13,603 nt of DNA from Prevotellaceae bacterium (GTDB taxonomy: Bacteria; Bacteroidota; Bacteroidia; Bacteroidales; UBA932), in NCBI GenBank assembly GCA_031258755.1, contig JAIRMK010000198.1:1-13603 (forward strand), given 5' to 3'. The notes under the pieces were generated by a model that ran no database searches, was not told the DNA's origin, and was given only the letters and a program-made list of their open reading frames with translations. A program made the translations under genes and the position numbers. Positions 1 to 7,319 of the stretch are shown here, piece after piece; positions within the stretch are counted from its first letter, which is position 1, and each line of letters begins with the position of its first letter.

Positions 1-201
1 ATGACGCCCACAGAACGCGCCAATCCCGCTATTTTTAACGGCAGCCGGCGTAAACGTGTGGCCATGGGCAGCGGCACCAACATTGCCGAAGTAAACCGCC
101 TCATGAAACAATTTGACGATATGCGCAAAATGATGAAAAACCTCGGCGGCGGAAAGAATATGATGCGGGCTATGGGCGCCATGCGGGGAGTGCAACGATA
201 A
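1..201 (+). CDS. ffh: Signal recognition particle GTPase Ffh, C-terminal end (5' truncated by window)
   Basis: This is the last 66 codons of the SRP54-type GTPase that binds 4.5S RNA and signal sequences of nascent membrane proteins and hands them to FtsY. What is visible is the end of the methionine-rich M domain: TPTERANPAIFNGSRRKRVA followed by GSGTNIAEVNRLMKQFDDMR and a run of Met, Lys and Gly. The NGSRRKR..GSG segment is the SRP RNA-binding helix-turn-helix signature. The reading frame is open from base 1, so the first ATG is an internal Met and not the start; the NG GTPase domain lies outside the window. The stop is TAA at 199-201. folD follows 45 nt later on the same strand and may be co-transcribed. 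The C-terminal tail after the M domain is short, as usual. Confidence 0.95.
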   Translation: MTPTERANPAIFNGSRRKRVAMGSGTNIAEVNRLMKQFDDMRKMMKNLGGGKNMMRAMGAMRGVQR

Positions 202-246
202 ACACCTCAACAACTCAACACCTCAACACTTCAACAACTCAACACC
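202..246 (+). repeat. Degenerate octanucleotide tandem repeat between ffh and folD
   Basis: The whole 45-bp spacer reads as about 5.6 copies of an 8-bp unit with consensus ACAMYTCA: ACACCTCA, ACAACTCA, ACACCTCA, ACACTTCA, ACAACTCA, ACACC. It starts directly after the ffh stop codon and ends directly before the folD ATG, so no Shine-Dalgarno sequence or promoter fits in it. It looks like a short minisatellite that can change length. Confidence 0.8.
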
Positions 247-1125
247 ATGACTATACTCGACGGAAAAGCCACGGCCGAAACGCTGAAAAAAGAAATTGCA
301 CAAACCGTACAGCAATGGAAAAAAGAGGGAAAGAAGACCCCGCATCTTGCAGCCATTTTAGTGGGCTGCGACGGCGCCAGCGAAACTTATGTCAATAGCA
401 AAGAACGCGACTGCCATGAGGTAGGCATGCAATCCACCGTCATCCGCTTGCCCGATACCACCACAGAGGCAGAACTGCTCCAAAAAGTAAACGACATAAA
501 CCGCGACGCCGATATCGACGGTTTAATTGTTCAGTTACCTTTACCCAAACATATTAACGAGCAGAAAATCATTGAAGCCATTGACCCGAAAAAAGATGTG
601 GACGGCTTTCACCCCTTGAACGTAGGACGTATGGTGGCAGGACTTCCAAGTTACATATCGGCGACCCCCGACGGCATCATGGAGCTATTGGCGCGCTATC
701 ATATTGAAACGGCGGGGAAACATGTGGTAGTCATCGGTCGCAGCAACATCGTGGGACGGCCTGTGGCCAACCTCCTCTCCCTGAAAGCAAACCCCGGCAA
801 TTGCACCGTGACCCTCTGCCACAGCCAGACCAGCAACATAAAAGCCTTGTGCCTGCAGGCTGATATTATCATTGCAGCCCTCGGCAAACCTGAATTTCTG
901 ACCGCCGACATGGTACGTGAAGGCGCTGTTGTAATTGATGTAGGCATTACCCGCGTAAAAGCGGCTACAAAAAATGGATTTCGCCTCGCCGGCGATGTAA
1001 ATTTCAATGAGGTAGCGCCCAGATGCAGTTATATTACACCCGTACCGGGAGGCATAGGGCCAATGACCCGGGTATCTTTACTCAAAAACACCCTCAAAGC
1101 TGCTGCTAAAGAAGTATTCGCGTAA
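247..1125 (+). CDS. folD: Bifunctional methylenetetrahydrofolate dehydrogenase / methenyltetrahydrofolate cyclohydrolase FolD
   Basis: FolD interconverts 5,10-methylene-, 5,10-methenyl- and 10-formyl-tetrahydrofolate with NADP(+) in the cytoplasm, supplying one-carbon units for purines and fMet-tRNA. At 292 residues it has the normal length. Residues 46-55 (ETYVNSKERD) hold the catalytic Tyr48 and Lys52 of the YxxxK motif. GLIVQLPLPKHI and KKDVDGFHPLNVGR are the two classic folate-site signatures. VVIGRSNIVGRPVANLL is the Rossmann dinucleotide loop, and GDVNFNEV plus PVPGGIGPMTRVSLLKNTL complete the C-terminal part. One small deviation is ATPDG where many family members have CTPxG. The ATG at 247 follows the octamer repeat directly. 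The gene is convergent with the PUR-like gene, and the two stop codons touch at 1125/1126. Confidence 0.97.
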   Translation: MTILDGKATAETLKKEIAQTVQQWKKEGKKTPHLAAILVGCDGASETYVNSKERDCHEVGMQSTVIRLPDTTTEAELLQKVNDINRDADIDGLIVQLPLPKHINEQKIIEAIDPKKDVDGFHPLNVGRMVAGLPSYISATPDGIMELLARYHIETAGKHVVVIGRSNIVGRPVANLLSLKANPGNCTVTLCHSQTSNIKALCLQADIIIAALGKPEFLTADMVREGAVVIDVGITRVKAATKNGFRLAGDVNFNEVAPRCSYITPVPGGIGPMTRVSLLKNTLKAAAKEVFA

Positions 1126-1473
1126 TTAATTACTCAAATCTTCAAATTCCACGCCCGAGAAGTCGGAACCCTTGCGTTCTTCCCGCGGCACAATCTCGGG
1201 AGCATGCTTCTTAATGTACGCAATGGCTTCATTCAGCCCTTCTTCAAATTTCTCAAAATCCTCTTTATACAGGAATATCTTATGTTTTTCATAAATAAAA
1301 CGCCCTTCACGGTCAACCCGGCGTTTACTTTCTGTTAACGTAAGATACAAATCGCTACCTTTTGTTGCTTTCACATCAAAAAAATAGGTCCTCTTTCCTG
1401 CTCGTACTGACTTTGAAAAAACGTCATCACCAGCATGTTCCGGAAAATCACTCCGATCAAGATCATCCATCAT
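1126..1473 (-). CDS. DUF3276 / PUR-family nucleic-acid-binding protein
   Basis: This is a small single-domain protein of the DUF3276 family (PUR-alpha-like fold), common in Bacteroidota and spirochaetes; the Borrelia member BpuR binds DNA and RNA. Visible hallmarks are FSKSVRAGKRTYFFDVKATK near the N terminus, the DLYLTLTESKRR strand, the IYEKHKIFLYKEDFEKFEEG segment ending the repeat, and an acidic tail. I place the start at the ATG at 1473 (115 residues). A GTG at 1479 would add two residues, and an ATG at 1470 would remove one. A TAnnTTTG element at 1510-1503 (minus strand) lies about 30 nt upstream of this ATG. The target and role in this organism are unknown; a regulatory or RNA-chaperone role is inferred from the family. 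The stop abuts the folD stop, so the terminator of each gene must lie inside the other or be absent. Confidence 0.85.
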   Translation of the reverse strand: MMDDLDRSDFPEHAGDDVFSKSVRAGKRTYFFDVKATKGSDLYLTLTESKRRVDREGRFIYEKHKIFLYKEDFEKFEEGLNEAIAYIKKHAPEIVPREERKGSDFSGVEFEDLSN

Positions 1474-1502
1474 AACCACAATATTTTAATTAATTTACCC
1501 TG

Positions 1503-1510
1503 CAAAAATA
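1503..1510 (-). promoter_or_regulatory. Bacteroidota-type -7 element for the PUR-like gene
   Basis: On the minus strand this reads TATTTTTG, a full match to TAnnTTTG, about 30 nt before the ATG at 1473. That leaves a leader of roughly 20-25 nt. No clear -33 TTTG is seen about 20 nt further upstream, and the region is very AT-rich, so a chance match is possible. Confidence 0.5.
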
Positions 1511-1552
1511 AAATAAATTATTACTTTATTCGTATTTTAAATGTTAAAAAAC

Positions 1553-1560
1553 TATCTTTG
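1553..1560 (+). promoter_or_regulatory. Bacteroidota-type -7 element for the nusB operon
   Basis: TATCTTTG matches TAnnTTTG exactly and would give a transcript start near 1565-1569, with the nusB ATG at 1596 about 30 nt downstream. It sits in the AT-rich divergent region shared with the PUR-like gene. The -33 box is not obvious. It also argues against the TTG at 1569 as start codon, because that codon would lie at or before the predicted transcript start. Confidence 0.6.
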
Positions 1561-1595
1561 TAGAAAATTTGTTTTTTATAGAATTAAGAAGAACT

Positions 1596-2588
1596 ATGTT
1601 GACACGCCGTTTTTTACGTGTAAAAGCATTTAAAATCTTGTTCAGCTATGCTTACTCTGACAACGATTCGCTGTTACATGCCGAAAAAGATTTAAGAGCC
1701 AGTTTGGAGAAAACTTACGATCTTTACCACTATTTACTTTCAGCTATTATTGCAGTAGCCGACTATGCCGAAGAACGCATAGAAATCGGCTTACGGAAAT
1801 TTAAACCCTCCGAAGCAGAAGCCAATCCCAATAAAAAGTTCATTAACAATGAAGTAATTACAATTCTAAGGGAAAACACGGCACTGCAAAAGCACAATGC
1901 AAAACAGCATTTGAATTGGCGGGAACACGCCGACGTGATAAAACAAATCTATATCAAAATGATGGAACGTCCTTATTACAAGGACTATATGTCGTCTATG
2001 AGTAATTCTTTCCATGAAGAATTGCGCCTTGTGGAAGAATTTTTCAGAAACGAATTCGAGGGCAACGAACAGATAGAAAGCATGATAGAGGAAACGAATG
2101 CTTATTGGGCCGATGACGTCGGTTTCGCGCTTATATCCATTATCAGGACAATAAACAACCTTCGCCCGGAGCGGGAACGGGATACGGAAAACATCCTCAT
2201 GCCGATGTTTCGCGCTCCCGATGATGAAGAATACGTGTTCGAACTGCTCCGCTATTCGCTGGAACACTTTAAAGAACATTCACAGCTTGCGCATCAATAT
2301 GTACAAAACTGGGAATCAGACCGTATTGCATTTGTGGACATGGCGCTCATTGTCATGGGACTTTCCGAAGCCCTTGCCTTTCCCAGTATCCCTGTCAAGG
2401 TAACCATCAACGAATATGTGGAAATCGCCAAATACTACAGCACGCGCAACAGCCATGTCTTTGTAAACGGCGTACTCGACAAAGTCATTCAGAACCTGCT
2501 GCATGAAGGCGTCATCAAAAAGAGCGGGCGGGGACTCATTGAAGAAACAATCATAAAAAAACCAAATAATAAATTTAAACATATATAA
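1596..2588 (+). CDS. nusB: Transcription antitermination protein NusB (long Bacteroidota form)
   Basis: NusB with NusE (S10) binds boxA RNA and supports antitermination on rRNA operons. The C-terminal third carries the NusB fold. It begins around W(x)3DRIAFVDMALIVMGLSEA and continues through PSIPVKVTINEYVEIAKYY and HVFVNGVLDKV, which matches the conserved NusB ending. The N-terminal stretch (MLTRRFLRVKAFKILFSYAY) matches the usual RRxAR..A...LY start, but about 200 residues of mainly helical sequence lie between the two. This makes 330 residues against about 140 in E. coli, which is normal for this phylum. I use ATG 1596 and not TTG 1569 (nine codons earlier), because the conserved NusB start begins there and the promoter lies just upstream. 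yajC starts 3 nt after the stop. Confidence 0.92.
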   Translation: MLTRRFLRVKAFKILFSYAYSDNDSLLHAEKDLRASLEKTYDLYHYLLSAIIAVADYAEERIEIGLRKFKPSEAEANPNKKFINNEVITILRENTALQKHNAKQHLNWREHADVIKQIYIKMMERPYYKDYMSSMSNSFHEELRLVEEFFRNEFEGNEQIESMIEETNAYWADDVGFALISIIRTINNLRPERERDTENILMPMFRAPDDEEYVFELLRYSLEHFKEHSQLAHQYVQNWESDRIAFVDMALIVMGLSEALAFPSIPVKVTINEYVEIAKYYSTRNSHVFVNGVLDKVIQNLLHEGVIKKSGRGLIEETIIKKPNNKFKHI

Positions 2589-2591
2589 TTT

Positions 2592-2918
2592 ATGAGAACA
2601 TTTGTATTCCTCCAAGAACAGGGAGGAGAAAGCGCACAAGGCGGTGGTGGAAGTTTAAATTTCCTTTTAATGATGGGCCTGATTTTTGTGGTCATGTACT
2701 TTTTCATGATACGCCCGCAACAAAAACGCCAGAAAGAATTACGCAAATTCCGTGAAGAACTGAAAAAGGGCGACCGGGTAGTGACTTCCGGCGGAATTTA
2801 CGGCGTCATTGTCGAACTTAAAGACAACTACGCCATCGTGGAAGTGGACACAAACGTGAAATTGCGCTTCGATAAATCAACGATATTGAAAGATATGTCG
2901 GATGCGCCTGCCAAGTAA
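2592..2918 (+). CDS. yajC: Sec translocon accessory subunit YajC
   Basis: YajC is a small inner-membrane protein that associates with SecDF during protein export. The 108-residue sequence shows a short Gly/Gln-rich N terminus, one membrane helix (about residues 22-40, LNFLLMMGLIFVVMYFFMI), then the diagnostic RPQQKRQKE motif (41 onward). The cytoplasmic domain contains LKKGDRVVTSGGIYGVIVEL and IVEVDTNVKLRFDKSTI, all typical of the family. It starts 3 nt after nusB, and its last 17 nt overlap the start of the ybbR-like gene, so translational coupling is likely. No SecD or SecF gene is in the window. Confidence 0.95.
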   Translation: MRTFVFLQEQGGESAQGGGGSLNFLLMMGLIFVVMYFFMIRPQQKRQKELRKFREELKKGDRVVTSGGIYGVIVELKDNYAIVEVDTNVKLRFDKSTILKDMSDAPAK

Positions 2919-3315
2919 AATAGTAAACCGGAAATCGTATGTTTTCCTCCTTTTTGTGCTGGGAGCGACCGGCGCATGCTTTATCAACAAATTGTCGAAA
3001 GAGTATCCCTATCAATTGTCATTTACGGCATGCGTATATAGCAGCACGGAAAAAACGCCAGCCAACTGCGCCGAAAATCTTTTAAAAATCAGGGTAAGGG
3101 CAAGTGGTTTTTACATCATGAAACACCTGACCCGCCCCGCGCACCTCGACATTGACATAAAAAGAACAAAGGCCGTGCGCACATTAATTGAAGACCAGGT
3201 AGAATATCACATACCGACAAGCGCCATACAGGGCTCTATCATAGAAGCCATAGGAGGCGACGGCATAAAGGTAGAACATATTATTACCGAATCGTTGTTG
3301 TTTGAAAGTGATTAA
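2902..3315 (+). CDS. Short YbbR-like membrane-anchored protein (single-repeat form)
   Basis: This position, between yajC and coaE, is normally held in Bacteroidales by a YbbR-like protein, a family related to CdaR, with an N-terminal membrane helix and several YbbR repeats. Here the protein has only 137 residues. A basic N terminus leads into a membrane segment (about residues 11-29, SYVFLLFVLGATGACFI). The rest fits one YbbR repeat: a YQLSFTACVY strand, then LLKIRVRASGFYIM, VEYHIPTSAIQ and a closing IKVEHIITESLLFESD. From memory, relatives are about 330 residues long, so roughly the C-terminal half or more is missing. No remnant fits before coaE, which starts 3 nt after the stop. The assignment rests on position and weak resemblance. 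An ATG internal to yajC (2902) is used because it is in frame and precedes the membrane helix. Confidence 0.6.
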   Translation: MRLPSKIVNRKSYVFLLFVLGATGACFINKLSKEYPYQLSFTACVYSSTEKTPANCAENLLKIRVRASGFYIMKHLTRPAHLDIDIKRTKAVRTLIEDQVEYHIPTSAIQGSIIEAIGGDGIKVEHIITESLLFESD

Positions 3316-3318
3316 CCA

Positions 3319-3903
3319 ATGATAACCGTGGGACTAAGTGGTGGAATGGGTAGCGGGAAAACAGTGGTGTCCCGCATTCTTCATGCGGTGGGCGTACCCG
3401 TATTCTATGCCGACGCCGTAACTAAAGAACTTTACGACACCCATGAGGGATTACGCCAGGCGCTGACCGGCCTCCTGGGCGAAGACATCTATCAAAACGG
3501 ATGCCTGCAGCGTAAACGGATGGCCGCGCTTATCTTTTCTGATGGCCGCCTGCTGCAAAAAGTCAACGCACTGGTGCACCCGCTGGTGTTGCAACACTTC
3601 CACCAATGGGCACAGCAGCAGCAAGCGCCCTACGTGGTGCAGGAAGCAGCCATCCTGTTTGAAAGCGGGGCAAATGAAAAAATGGACTGCACCATTGCCG
3701 TAACAGCGCCGGAAGCCTTGCGTATCACACGCACCATGCAGCGCGATAACATCACGGTGCAGGAAGTAAAAAACAGGATGCAATGGCAATGGCCCGACGA
3801 GAAACGCAACGCGAAAGCCACGTTCATCATTGTCAACGATGACCAACAGGCGCTATTGCCGCAAGTATTAACAATTCACGAAAATATTTTAAAGCATATA
3901 TGA
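3319..3903 (+). CDS. coaE: Dephospho-CoA kinase CoaE
   Basis: CoaE phosphorylates the 3'-hydroxyl of dephospho-CoA with ATP, the last step of coenzyme A synthesis. The 194-residue protein opens with MITVGLSGGMGSGKTVVSR, in which GGMGSGKT (residues 8-15) is the P-loop. YADAVTKEL follows the second strand, where many homologues have DADxIAR. LVHPLV matches the conserved VHP, and VVQEAAILFESG matches the usual 'PLLFE' segment of the substrate site. RMQWQWPDEKRNAKATFIIVND is the typical C-terminal Q..…K..A..VI.N element. The length is normal. It begins 3 nt after the ybbR-like gene. Its stop codon overlaps the next start as ATGA (3900-3903). Confidence 0.95.
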   Translation: MITVGLSGGMGSGKTVVSRILHAVGVPVFYADAVTKELYDTHEGLRQALTGLLGEDIYQNGCLQRKRMAALIFSDGRLLQKVNALVHPLVLQHFHQWAQQQQAPYVVQEAAILFESGANEKMDCTIAVTAPEALRITRTMQRDNITVQEVKNRMQWQWPDEKRNAKATFIIVNDDQQALLPQVLTIHENILKHI

Positions 3904-4349
3904 AAACCAATTTACAAAAAGTTCTGTACATTTCCGGCTATCCGGGATTATTTTCCTTAATTTCACAAGGTCGCAACGGTGTGATTGTAGAAGCCATGTC
4001 GGACAAAAAACGAATGAGCGCCGGCCCTTCCATGCGCGTGACGAACCTGGCGGAAGTAGCCATATTCACCGATACCGACGAAATGCCATTGAAAGAAGTG
4101 CTGCTCAAAATCAAAGCTTGCCAAAACGGAGAGCCCGCCATTGACCACAAATCGGACGCAACCGCTTTACAAAAATTCATGGAAACGGTATTGCCCAACT
4201 ACGACCGCGACCGCGTATATACCTCGCACATAAAAAAATTGGTGGAGTGGTACAATATATTACAGAAAAACGACATGCTTGAGTTCGAAGACGACGAAAA
4301 CGACGCCAAAGAAGAAACAGCCAAAGAAGAAACGGAAAACAAAGAATAA
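3900..4349 (+). CDS. DUF5606 family protein
   Basis: This is a 149-residue cytoplasmic protein with no signal peptide or membrane segment. The N-terminal half (LQKVLYISGYPGLFSLISQG, VIVEAMSDKKRM) is the recognisable DUF5606 domain of Bacteroidota, whose fold start resembles a small beta-barrel. The middle, about residues 80-125, is helical and conserved in the family (MPLKEVLLKIK, LPNYDRDRVYTSHIKKLVEW). The last 25 residues are a strongly acidic low-complexity tail of Glu, Asp, Lys and Asn. No biochemical role is known to me. Its persistent place after coaE and the 4-bp ATGA overlap with it suggest coupled translation, and perhaps a housekeeping role. purL follows after 5 nt. Confidence 0.8.
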   Translation: MKTNLQKVLYISGYPGLFSLISQGRNGVIVEAMSDKKRMSAGPSMRVTNLAEVAIFTDTDEMPLKEVLLKIKACQNGEPAIDHKSDATALQKFMETVLPNYDRDRVYTSHIKKLVEWYNILQKNDMLEFEDDENDAKEETAKEETENKE

Positions 4350-4354
4350 TCTTT

Positions 4355-6592
4355 ATGCAGGCTATAAACTACGACACAGCAAAAGACTTGGGATTACTGC
4401 CTGAGGAGTTTGACAAAATCAAAGAAATACTGGGACGCCTCCCTAATTTCACGGAACTGAGTATTTTCTCGGCCATGTGGAGCGAACATGCTTCGTATAA
4501 AAACTCCATCAAATGGCTGAAAACACTGCCAAAGAAAGGCAAACACATCTTGGCCGAAGCCGGTGAGGAAAACGCCGGCCTGGTGGACATTGGCGACGGT
4601 TTGGCCTGTGCTTTCAAAATCGAATCACACAACCATCCGTGTGCGGTAGAGCCCGTGCAGGGCGCGGCCACCGGCGTAGGCGGCATTAACCGCGACATCT
4701 TCACCATGGGCGCGCGCCCCATTGCACAACTCAACTCCCTGCGTTTCGGCAATCCGGCCGACGAGCGCACAAAATTCCTCCTGCGCGGCGTAGTAAAAGG
4801 CATCAGCCATTACGGTAATTGCTTCGGCGTTCCGGTGGTGGGCGGCGAAGTTTATTTTGACGAATGTTACCATGTCAATCCGTTGGTAAACGCCATGTCG
4901 GTGGGACTGGTACGGAAAGGGGAAACCATCTCGGCCACCGCATCGGGCGCAGGCAATCCGGTATATATCGTAGGCTCGTCGACCGGAAAAGACGGCATAC
5001 ACGGCGCTTCCTTCGCATCGGCCAACATCACCGAAGACTCGGCCAACGACATCCCCTCCATTCAGGTGGGCGACCCCTTCATGGAAAAACTGCTGCTCGA
5101 AGCCTCGCTGGAGCTCATACAAAGCGGCGCCGTAGTGGGCATGCAGGATATGGGCGCGGCCGGCATTATCTGCTCTACAAGCGAAATGAGCGAACGCGGC
5201 GGGTGCGGCATGCGCATCGACTTGAGCAAAGTGCCCATGCGCCAACAGCACATGGAAGCATGGGAAATCCTGCTCTCCGAATCGCAGGAGCGCATGTTGG
5301 TGGTCGTAAAAAAAGGCGAAGAGGCCAGCGTGGAAGCCATCTTCAAGAAATGGGACCTGGCCTGTCAAATCATCGGGGAGGTCATTGAAGAGGACAAACT
5401 GGAATTTTATCACGAGGGTGAGCTCAAGGCCGCAGTGCCCGCATCGGTATTAGTGCTGGGCGGCGGTGCGCCACAATATGACCGCGAATATAAAGAGCCG
5501 GCTTACTACCGCGAATATAAAAAATATGAGAACAGCAAAGTGCCCCAGCCCGTCGACCTGAAACAGGTAGCCATGGCATTGACCGCCAATCCCAATATCG
5601 CCAGCAAACGCTGGGTATATGAGCAGTATGACTCGATGGTGCGCACGGTTAACATGAGCACCAACCGCCCGTCCGACGCCGGCGTGGTAAACATTAAAGG
5701 CACCAACAAAGCGCTGGCGCTGTGTACCGACTGTAACAGCCGCTACGTAAAGGCCGACCCCGAAATCGGCGCCATGATTGCCGTGGCCGAGAGTGCGCGT
5801 AACGTGGTGTGTTCGGGCGCCGAGCCCTGCGCCATCACCAACTGCCTCAACTTCGGAAACCCTTACCATCCCGAAGTGTATTGGCAATTCGTACACGCCA
5901 TAAAAGGAATGGGGCGTGCCTGCGAGCGTTTCGGCACGCCGGTTACCGGCGGCAACGTGAGCTTCTACAACCAGTCGGAAATAAAAGGCAAAACGGAAGC
6001 CATCAACCCCACGCCAACCATCGGCATGTTGGGCGTGCTGGCCGACAAGGCGCACCAGACCACCCTGGCCTTTCACCAAAAAGGCGACATGATATATCTG
6101 CTCGGCGTGTCGCGCGAAGACCTGGCTTCGTCGGAATACCTGTACAGCTACCACGGTATCAAAGCCTCGCCGGCGCCATGGTTCGACCTCGATGAAGAAT
6201 TTGCCCTGCAACAGGCCACGCTTGGCGTCATCAGGGCGGGATTGATACAAAGCGCGCACGACGTGTCGGACGGCGGGCTGTTCATCACCCTGCTCGAATC
6301 GGCCATGCCCGGAAACTTGGGCTTTGACGTGACCACCGACGCCGAAATACGCACCGACGCTTTCCTGTTCGGCGAAGCGCAGGGGCGCATCGTCGTATCC
6401 GTGTCGCCCGCGCAGGAAACCCATTTCCTTAATTTCATGGCCACGCAATCCGTGCCTGTTACCACGCTGGGACACGTTACCAAAGGCGAATTACGGATTG
6501 ACGACGTGTCGTTCGGCTTCGTCAACGACTTCAAACTGATTTACGACACGGCGCTTGCGCAACTCCTCGACGGCCGCCCGCAGCACGCATAA
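4355..6592 (+). CDS. purL: Phosphoribosylformylglycinamidine synthase subunit PurL (small, Bacillus-type)
   Basis: PurL catalyses the ATP-dependent amidation of FGAR to FGAM, step four of purine synthesis. At 745 residues it is the small form, which needs separate PurQ (glutaminase) and PurS partners. Neither is in this window, and no glutaminase domain is fused. Conserved sites include MWSEHASYKNS (His45; most homologues have Cys or Ser at Ala46) and ESHNHPCAVEPVQGAATGVG from residue 90, the substrate and Mg-binding loop. GVPVVGGEVYF, QVGDPFMEKLLLE, GMQDMGAAGI and SESQERML follow. The second half has the duplicated AIRS-like fold with NCLNFGNP, GTPVTGGNVSFYN, PTPTIGMLGVL and AHDVSDGGL. GC is higher here than in the accessory part of the window. 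The start ATG lies 5 nt after the DUF5606 gene. Confidence 0.96.
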   Translation: MQAINYDTAKDLGLLPEEFDKIKEILGRLPNFTELSIFSAMWSEHASYKNSIKWLKTLPKKGKHILAEAGEENAGLVDIGDGLACAFKIESHNHPCAVEPVQGAATGVGGINRDIFTMGARPIAQLNSLRFGNPADERTKFLLRGVVKGISHYGNCFGVPVVGGEVYFDECYHVNPLVNAMSVGLVRKGETISATASGAGNPVYIVGSSTGKDGIHGASFASANITEDSANDIPSIQVGDPFMEKLLLEASLELIQSGAVVGMQDMGAAGIICSTSEMSERGGCGMRIDLSKVPMRQQHMEAWEILLSESQERMLVVVKKGEEASVEAIFKKWDLACQIIGEVIEEDKLEFYHEGELKAAVPASVLVLGGGAPQYDREYKEPAYYREYKKYENSKVPQPVDLKQVAMALTANPNIASKRWVYEQYDSMVRTVNMSTNRPSDAGVVNIKGTNKALALCTDCNSRYVKADPEIGAMIAVAESARNVVCSGAEPCAITNCLNFGNPYHPEVYWQFVHAIKGMGRACERFGTPVTGGNVSFYNQSEIKGKTEAINPTPTIGMLGVLADKAHQTTLAFHQKGDMIYLLGVSREDLASSEYLYSYHGIKASPAPWFDLDEEFALQQATLGVIRAGLIQSAHDVSDGGLFITLLESAMPGNLGFDVTTDAEIRTDAFLFGEAQGRIVVSVSPAQETHFLNFMATQSVPVTTLGHVTKGELRIDDVSFGFVNDFKLIYDTALAQLLDGRPQHA

Positions 6593-6597
6593 CGCAC

Positions 6598-7302
6598 ATG
6601 ACCGCCCGGAGCCTCGATAAAAGCACGGCACGCATCGCCGGCATGTTCAACGACATTGCGCCGCACTACGATTTCCTCAACCATTTTCTCTCCTTCGGCT
6701 TCGACCACCTGTGGCGGCGGCGACTCGTGCGCCGTATCGCGAAACAAAACCCCCGACATATTCTCGACGTAGCCACCGGCACCGGCGACCTTGCCCTGCT
6801 GCTGCACCGCAAAACAAAGGCCGCTGTAACCGGCATAGACATTGCCGGAGACATGCTGGCCATCGCAAAAAAGAAAGCCCGCAAACTTGAAAAACTGCGC
6901 TTCATACAGGCGCAAGCCGAAGCCCTCCCCTTCCCCGACGGCTCATTTGACGTGGCCACCGTGTCATTCGGCGTACGGAACTTCGAGCACCTGCAACAAG
7001 CATTAGCCGAACTGCAGCGGGTACTCAAACCCGGCGGAACCCTTGCCGTACTTGAGCTCACTACGCCCATGCACTTTCCGCTGAAACAATGCTACCGCTT
7101 CTATTCATTCCGCCTTATCCCCTTTTTCGGCCGTTTGATTTCCGCACACCGCGCCGCCTACCGCTATCTGCCCCAGTCGATAAACACCTTCCCGCAACGC
7201 GAAGCGTTTCTTTCCGAACTGGCACACGCAGGATTTACCACCCTAACCTGCCGGCCGTTCACCGGCGGCGTGTGCTGTTTCTACACTGCAAATAAAAAAT
7301 AA
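6598..7302 (+). CDS. menG: Demethylmenaquinone methyltransferase (MenG/UbiE)
   Basis: This class I SAM-dependent methyltransferase makes menaquinone from demethylmenaquinone, the last step of respiratory quinone synthesis. The 234-residue protein carries the UbiE signature at residues 16-42 (MFNDIAPHYDFLNHFLS, then H37..W39), SAM motif I DVATGTGDLA at 57-66, and the acidic GIDIAGDML at 79-87. FGVRN (124-128) and RVLKPGG (141-147), both UbiE family markers, are also present. ATG 6598 lies 5 nt after the purL stop; residues 1-15 are a short N-terminal extension common in the family. Bacteroidota use menaquinone, so menG is the better name than ubiE. The neighbouring PorT-like gene fits the arrangement I recall for Porphyromonas and relatives. 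Confidence 0.95.
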   Translation: MTARSLDKSTARIAGMFNDIAPHYDFLNHFLSFGFDHLWRRRLVRRIAKQNPRHILDVATGTGDLALLLHRKTKAAVTGIDIAGDMLAIAKKKARKLEKLRFIQAQAEALPFPDGSFDVATVSFGVRNFEHLQQALAELQRVLKPGGTLAVLELTTPMHFPLKQCYRFYSFRLIPFFGRLISAHRAAYRYLPQSINTFPQREAFLSELAHAGFTTLTCRPFTGGVCCFYTANKK

Positions 7303-7303
7303 C

Positions 7304-7311
7304 TATATTTG
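7304..7311 (+). promoter_or_regulatory. Candidate -7 element immediately before the PorT-like gene
   Basis: TATATTTG matches TAnnTTTG and lies in the 17-nt gap after menG. The gene's ATG is at 7320, so a transcript from here would begin within a few bases of the start codon and be nearly leaderless. A -33 box is not convincing. Read-through from the upstream operon is an alternative. Confidence 0.4.
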
Positions 7312-7319
7312 CATCTCGG

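Noticed and set aside
1569..1595. TTG start nine codons before the nusB ATG
   Set aside because: The TAnnTTTG element at 1553-1560 puts the transcript start at or after this codon, and the conserved NusB N terminus begins at the ATG at 1596.
4625..5413. 262-codon minus-strand frame opposite the first half of purL
   Set aside because: Same reason: a shadow of purL with a His/Ala/Gly/Phe-rich composition and no recognisable domain.
5450..6475. 341-codon minus-strand frame opposite purL
   Set aside because: purL has full family motifs on the plus strand in this region. The antisense frame is explained by GC-rich third positions and shows no known motif.
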